From an uncultured Clostridia bacterium (GTDB lineage: Bacteria > Bacillota > Clostridia > Oscillospirales > CAG-272), in contig CAJGCF010000061.1 in the NCBI GenBank assembly GCA_904501865.1, forward strand, positions 1 to 8,588: DNA of 8,588 bases, in the 5' to 3' direction. Positions within the stretch are counted from its first letter, which is position 1; the number at the start of each line of letters is the position of its first letter. Position numbers and translations under genes: made by a program. Positions 5,334 through 8,588 of this stretch are shown piece by piece. Below the pieces are notes generated by a model, which was not told the origin of the DNA, searched no databases, and was given only the letters and a program-made list of their open reading frames with translations.

Positions 5334-6734
5334 TCAGACCGTATGAACTCCTGACGCCGCGTCTGCGTTTGCGTCGATCCCGTACTTCTGATTCTTTCTG
5401 TGCTCAAAGAACTTGAGCGCTACCTGCTCAAAGAGCGCATAGGACAAAACGTCCTCGTCCTGCTCAATGTAGCCCACGGGTATCTTCGCGCGCAGCTCGT
5501 CGAGCTCGGGCTTCAGGTCGTCTGCAGGACGGTAGTCGATGACGTTTGCATCATCACCGAGTATTTTAGCAACAAACTCAGGGGCTATAGCCACGGGAGT
5601 CTTACCGTACTCGCCGCGAACGACGCCCTTGAATTCTTTAGTTACCATCTTATATCTCTCGCCGCTCAGCACGTTGAGCACTGCCTGCGTTCCCACTATC
5701 TGTGAGGAGGGTGTTACGAGAGGAGGATATCCTACGTCTGCTCTTACTCTCGGCACTTCCTCAAGCACCTCGGTGAGCTTATCCTCCTTGCCCGCCTGCT
5801 TGAGCTGGGACATAAGGTTGGAGAGCATTCCACCCGGAACCTGATAGATAAGCGCGTTTACGTCGACCTTGAGCGCCTTGGGATTAAGCAGTCCCTCAGA
5901 CAGATACTTTTCGCGCAGAGGTGTAAAGTGCTTTGTCACCTTGTCAAGAGTCTCAAGGCTTATGCCTGTGTCGTACTGTGTTCCCTGAAGCGTTGCTACG
6001 AGCGTCTCTGTGGGGGGCTGGGACGTGCCCATAGCCATAGGAGATATAGCGGTATCAACAACGTCAACTCCTGCCTCTATCGCCTTGAGGAGCGTCATTG
6101 ACGCAAGTCCTGCGGTGTAGTGAGTGTGGAGCTGTATGGGAAGCTTGGTGCTCTCCTTGAGAGTTTTTACAAGCTCGTAGGCGTCAAAGGGCTTGAGAAG
6201 TCCTGCCATATCCTTGATACAGATCGAATCTGCGCCCATATCCTCGAGTCTCTTTGCATACTCGGAATAGTAGTCCATCGTGTAAACGGGACCTGTGGTA
6301 TAGCTGAACGCCGCCTGAACGTGTCCGCCTTCTTTCTTTGTCGCGTTTATAGCGGTCTTGAGGTTACGGGGATCGTTGAGCGCATCGAAAATACGAATGA
6401 TATCTATTCCGTTAGCAATAGATTTCTGCACGAAATATTCAACAACGTCATCAGAATAATGACGGTATCCGAGGATATTCTGTCCGCGGAAGAGCATCTG
6501 GAGCTTTGTATTCTTTACCTGCTCTCTTATCTTGCGAAGTCTCTCCCATGGGTCCTCATTGAGGAATCGCATGCAAGCGTCAAAGGTTGCGCCGCCCCAG
6601 GCCTCAAGGGAGTGGTAGCCTACCTTATCCATGGTCTCAAGGATAGGAAGCATCTCCTCGGTGGTCATTCTCGTCGCCACCAGCGACTGGTGAGAGTCAC
6701 GAAGTACCGTTTCGGTAATCTTTACCTGTGCCAT
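5334..6734 (-). CDS. oadA: Oxaloacetate decarboxylase alpha subunit / pyruvate carboxylase subunit B type carboxyltransferase
   Basis: This 466-residue cytoplasmic carboxyltransferase moves a carboxyl group between oxaloacetate and biotin on a separate carrier protein. The HMGL-like TIM-barrel domain (about 1-280) begins with TETVLRDSHQSLVATRM (7-23). D13, K174 (in CIKDMAGLL), H203 and H205 (HTHYTAG) line up with metal-binding residues and the active-site lysine of Vibrio OadA (D17, K178, H207, H209). The conserved carboxylase domain follows, with YQVPGGMLSNL (297-307) and GYPPLVTPSSQIVGTQA (335-351). There is no C-terminal biotin domain; the carrier is encoded two genes upstream. A TAA lies in frame directly before the ATG, so the start cannot be earlier. 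Since the same fold serves as pyruvate carboxylase subunit B, the direction rests on context: the adjacent sodium-pump beta and gamma genes favour decarboxylation. Confidence 0.95.
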   Translation of the reverse strand: MAQVKITETVLRDSHQSLVATRMTTEEMLPILETMDKVGYHSLEAWGGATFDACMRFLNEDPWERLRKIREQVKNTKLQMLFRGQNILGYRHYSDDVVEYFVQKSIANGIDIIRIFDALNDPRNLKTAINATKKEGGHVQAAFSYTTGPVYTMDYYSEYAKRLEDMGADSICIKDMAGLLKPFDAYELVKTLKESTKLPIQLHTHYTAGLASMTLLKAIEAGVDVVDTAISPMAMGTSQPPTETLVATLQGTQYDTGISLETLDKVTKHFTPLREKYLSEGLLNPKALKVDVNALIYQVPGGMLSNLMSQLKQAGKEDKLTEVLEEVPRVRADVGYPPLVTPSSQIVGTQAVLNVLSGERYKMVTKEFKGVVRGEYGKTPVAIAPEFVAKILGDDANVIDYRPADDLKPELDELRAKIPVGYIEQDEDVLSYALFEQVALKFFEHRKNQKYGIDANADAASGVHTV

Positions 6735-6756
6735 TTATATATTTACCATACCTTTC
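6732..6756 (-). promoter_or_regulatory. Unusual translation start region of oadA
   Basis: The best ribosome binding sequence, GAAAGG (6751-6756), lies 16 bases before the oadA ATG, much farther than the usual 5-9. In between is a four-codon frame, ATG GTA AAT ATA TAA (6749-6735), whose stop directly precedes the oadA ATG. Start-up by re-initiation or by coupling to oadB is possible. The arrangement is seen directly; the mechanism is inference. Confidence 0.5.
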
Positions 6757-6777
6757 TACTGAATTGTTTTTGTCGTA

Positions 6778-8010
6778 TCAACCTATCCACGACAGGAACA
6801 CGCCTGCCGCTACCGCGGAGCCTATAACTCCCGCGACGTTGGGTCCCATAGCGTGCATAAGCAGGAAGTTGGAGGGATCCTCCTTCTGACCGACGGTCTG
6901 AGAAACTCTCGCCGCCATAGGAACTGCGGAAACACCCGCCGAACCGATAAGGGGATTGATCTTGCCGCCCGAGATCCAGTTCATGATCTTTGCGGTGATA
7001 AGTCCGCCGCATGTGGAAATGCAGAACGCAACGAGACCGCATACGATGATAACAACGGTCTGAATGCTGAGGAAGTTCTGTGCGGAAGCCGTTGCGCCGA
7101 CGGAAATACCGAGAAGAATTGTAATGATGTTCATAAACTCATTCTGCACGGTCTTGGAAAGCCTCTCGGTTACGCCGCAAACGTTAAGTATGTTACCGAA
7201 CATAAGGCAGCCGATAAGTGAGAGTGCATCGGGAACGAGAATACCAACGACAAAAGTTACAAGCACGGGGAAAACAAGCTTTTCGATCCTTGAAACGGGA
7301 CGAAGCTTTTCCATCTTTATAAGTCTTTCCTTCTTGGTTGTAAGAAGCTTCATAAAGGGAGGCTGGATCATGGGAATCAGAGCCATGTAGGAGTAAGCCG
7401 CGATAGCAACCGCACCGAGAATTGCAGGACCAAGGGTCTTGGTAACGAGAATAGCCGTAGGACCGTCCGCACCACCGATAATACCGATGGAAGCCGCCTG
7501 ACCGATGGTATAAACTCCGGAAATAATAGCCGCGGAGAATGCAACGAACACGCCAAGCTGTGCGCCTGCACCAATGAGGAAATACTTGGGGTTTGCTATA
7601 AGGGGGGTAAAGTCGGTCATAGCTCCGATACCTATGAATATGATACACGGATATATACCAAGCTTAACGCCCATATATAGCAGATCCAAAAATCCGCCTT
7701 TATTAATGACCAATTTAATTGAGTCAAGCACGGTAAGATGCGTTGCCTCATCCGCGGCTATCCACATATCCAAGTGGAAGAGATTTGCGCCGGGAAGATT
7801 GGTAAGCAGCATACCGATTGCTATGGGGAGAAGAAGCAGGGGTTCAAATTTCTTTCCGATAGCGAGATAGATGAGGATGAATGCAATGGCATACATTACA
7901 AGATACTGCCATCCCATCCAACGTCCGTCAACAAAACTATCTTCACCGAAAATATAGTTGAAGCCCATACTTCCAATAAAATTCTTTATTGTATTTATGA
8001 TGCCTTCCAT
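6778..8010 (-). CDS. oadB: Sodium-translocating decarboxylase beta subunit (OadB/GcdB)
   Basis: This 410-residue multi-pass membrane protein decarboxylates carboxybiotin and couples the reaction to Na+ export. It has about nine or more hydrophobic segments, starting near residue 35. Hallmarks are IGGADGPTAI (178-187) and NPLIGSAGVSAVPMAARVSQ (352-371). D182, N352, G356, S361 and R368 match, at a constant offset of 21, the residues D203, N373, G377, S382 and R389 shown to be functionally important in Klebsiella OadB. The C-terminal HAMGPNVAGVIGSA (386-399) is also typical. The length is near that of GcdB/MmdB relatives. The ATG has GAAAGG (8020-8025) 9 bases upstream. It lies 35 bases after the biotin carrier and 43 before oadA. 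The sequence does not tell whether the substrate is oxaloacetate, malonyl-, methylmalonyl- or glutaconyl-CoA, since the beta subunit is shared by all. Confidence 0.96.
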   Translation of the reverse strand: MEGIINTIKNFIGSMGFNYIFGEDSFVDGRWMGWQYLVMYAIAFILIYLAIGKKFEPLLLLPIAIGMLLTNLPGANLFHLDMWIAADEATHLTVLDSIKLVINKGGFLDLLYMGVKLGIYPCIIFIGIGAMTDFTPLIANPKYFLIGAGAQLGVFVAFSAAIISGVYTIGQAASIGIIGGADGPTAILVTKTLGPAILGAVAIAAYSYMALIPMIQPPFMKLLTTKKERLIKMEKLRPVSRIEKLVFPVLVTFVVGILVPDALSLIGCLMFGNILNVCGVTERLSKTVQNEFMNIITILLGISVGATASAQNFLSIQTVVIIVCGLVAFCISTCGGLITAKIMNWISGGKINPLIGSAGVSAVPMAARVSQTVGQKEDPSNFLLMHAMGPNVAGVIGSAVAAGVFLSWIG

Positions 8011-8045
8011 ATCTTATATCCTTTCAAAACATTTGATACGGACAA

Positions 8046-8432
8046 TCAGTTCAGGGTAAGCAAAACATCGTCGGTATTGACCGATGCGCCCTTCTGAACG
8101 TTAACGGAAGCAACCGTACCGTCCTGAGGAGCAGAAATATCATTCTCCATCTTCATAGCCTCGAGAACACAGAGAACGTCGCCCTTCTTTACTGCCTGAC
8201 CGGGAGCTACGTTCATCTTAAGGATAGTACCGGGCATAGGTGCCTTAACTGCAACTGCGCCTGCATTGCCTGCGGGAGCTGCCTTGGGAGCAGGAGCTGC
8301 AGCAGGTGCTGCTACGGGAGCGGGAGCTGCCACGGGTGCAGGAGCTGCTACGGGTGCGGATGCGGTTGCGCCCACCTCTTCTACTACTACGTCATATGAT
8401 ACACCGTTTACGGTTACGTTAAATCTTCTCAT
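8046..8432 (-). CDS. Biotin carrier protein of the sodium-pump decarboxylase
   Basis: This 128-residue protein carries the mobile biotin between the carboxyltransferase and the membrane beta subunit. The N-terminal 20 residues (MRRFNVTVNGVSYDVVVEEV) are the short beta strand region typical of GcdC/MmdC-type carriers. A flexible Ala/Pro linker spans about 21-60. The biotinyl domain follows (61-128), with PMPGTI (65-70) and EAMKMEND (91-98); K94 is the predicted biotinylation site. The start has AGG (8441-8443) 8 bases upstream, with a GAAAGG farther up. It lies 27 bases after the oadG stop, second visible gene in the operon. It may serve OadA, a second carboxyltransferase encoded beyond the window, or both. 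A lipoyl domain is excluded by the MKM motif context. Names in use include gcdC, mmdC and accB-like, so I give no symbol. Confidence 0.95.
   Translation of the reverse strand: MRRFNVTVNGVSYDVVVEEVGATASAPVAAPAPVAAPAPVAAPAAAPAPKAAPAGNAGAVAVKAPMPGTILKMNVAPGQAVKKGDVLCVLEAMKMENDISAPQDGTVASVNVQKGASVNTDDVLLTLN
8304..8357 (-). repeat. Three 18-base repeats coding the APVAAP linker
   Basis: Residues 26-31, 32-37 and 38-43 of the biotin carrier are each APVAAP, encoded by three tandem 18-base units that differ only at third codon positions. A shorter AAAP and an APKAAP follow. Such repeats can change number by slippage, which would lengthen or shorten the swinging arm without a frameshift. Confidence 0.8.
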
Positions 8433-8459
8433 TATATTTACCTATTACCTTTCACAAAA

Positions 8460-8588
8460 TCATTTTCTGTTCCACGCGCTTTGGGTGCTTCTCTTGAAGG
8501 AAACTACTCTGAAGCCGCCAACGAACTCGTTCTTGTAGTCACCGCTCTCTATCATTGCGGCGATAGCGGCGGTAATTACTGCCGCAAG
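8460..8588 (-). CDS. oadG: OadG-family gamma subunit, C-terminal fragment
   Basis: The last 42 codons of a gene that enters from the right edge end at TGA (8460-8462). The fragment begins LAAVITAAIAAMIESGDY and continues with FRVVSFKRSTQSAWNRK. The pattern of an alanine-rich AVITAAIAA helix followed by a V-x-S-F-[KR]-R strand and a terminal Trp is the characteristic tail of the small OadG/sodium-pump gamma subunits in Clostridia. The N-terminal membrane helix expected for this family is outside the window. OadG helps assemble the membrane complex. Its stop lies 27 bases before the biotin carrier start. The family call rests on a short stretch and on context. Confidence 0.75.
   Translation of the reverse strand, partial: LAAVITAAIAAMIESGDYKNEFVGGFRVVSFKRSTQSAWNRK

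Noticed and set aside
6120..6827. 235-codon plus-strand open frame over oadA
   Set aside because: It is antisense to highly conserved OadA sequence; its length reflects codon composition.
7193..7648. 151-codon minus-strand frame inside oadB
   Set aside because: It is an alternative frame of oadB, rich in Arg, Tyr and Ser with no domain; the oadB frame carries all conserved residues.
8266..8538. 90-codon plus-strand Ala/Gly-rich frame over the biotin carrier
   Set aside because: It is the complement of the Ala/Pro linker repeats and not an independent gene.

Overview
The window reads as part of the chromosome of an anaerobic member of the Bacillota, probably a gut-type Clostridia (Oscillospiraceae or a relative). 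The basis is strong AGGAG-type ribosome binding sites, AT-rich intergenic DNA with sigma-A type promoters, and a biotin-dependent sodium-pump decarboxylase cluster with separate alpha, beta, gamma and biotin-carrier genes. This taxonomic placement is an inference from gene content. Every gene I can support lies on the minus strand, so transcription runs from high to low coordinates.

Right part (8588 to about 5198): a tightly packed operon. In order of transcription it holds the C-terminal end of an OadG-family gamma subunit (cut by the window edge), a free-standing biotin carrier protein, the membrane beta subunit OadB, and the carboxyltransferase subunit OadA. Gaps are 27, 35 and 43 bases. 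About 100 bases past the oadA stop lies a hairpin with a 16-bp stem that pairs fully only in minus-strand RNA, a good candidate operon terminator. Together these proteins would move a carboxyl group from a carboxylated acid (most simply oxaloacetate) onto biotin, decarboxylate carboxybiotin at the membrane, and export Na+.

Middle (5333 to 4905): a 429-base, AT-rich gene-free stretch. It carries that terminator, a perfect consensus promoter (TTGACA, 17-base spacer, TATAAT) facing left, a possible second extended -10 promoter, and a cluster of ACAAATTGT-type inverted repeats that look like an operator.

Left part (4904 to 1): rsmE (16S rRNA U1498 methyltransferase), a CdaR/PucR-type transcription regulator, a membrane-anchored PDZ/S41 processing peptidase with a TTG start, greA, and then a partial single-pass membrane protein of unknown function that runs off the left edge. 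The first four could be read from the promoter near 5030, but hairpins after rsmE and after the regulator, and a promoter-like sequence before greA, suggest several transcription units. Between greA and the last gene is a roughly 100-bp sequence present twice in tandem, ending in a perfect 12-bp-stem palindrome that touches the greA stop codon.

Most of the window is well-known housekeeping and energy-metabolism content. The parts least explained by known families are the tandem repeat with its palindrome, the operator-like repeats before rsmE, the unusual oadA translation start, and the unknown membrane protein.
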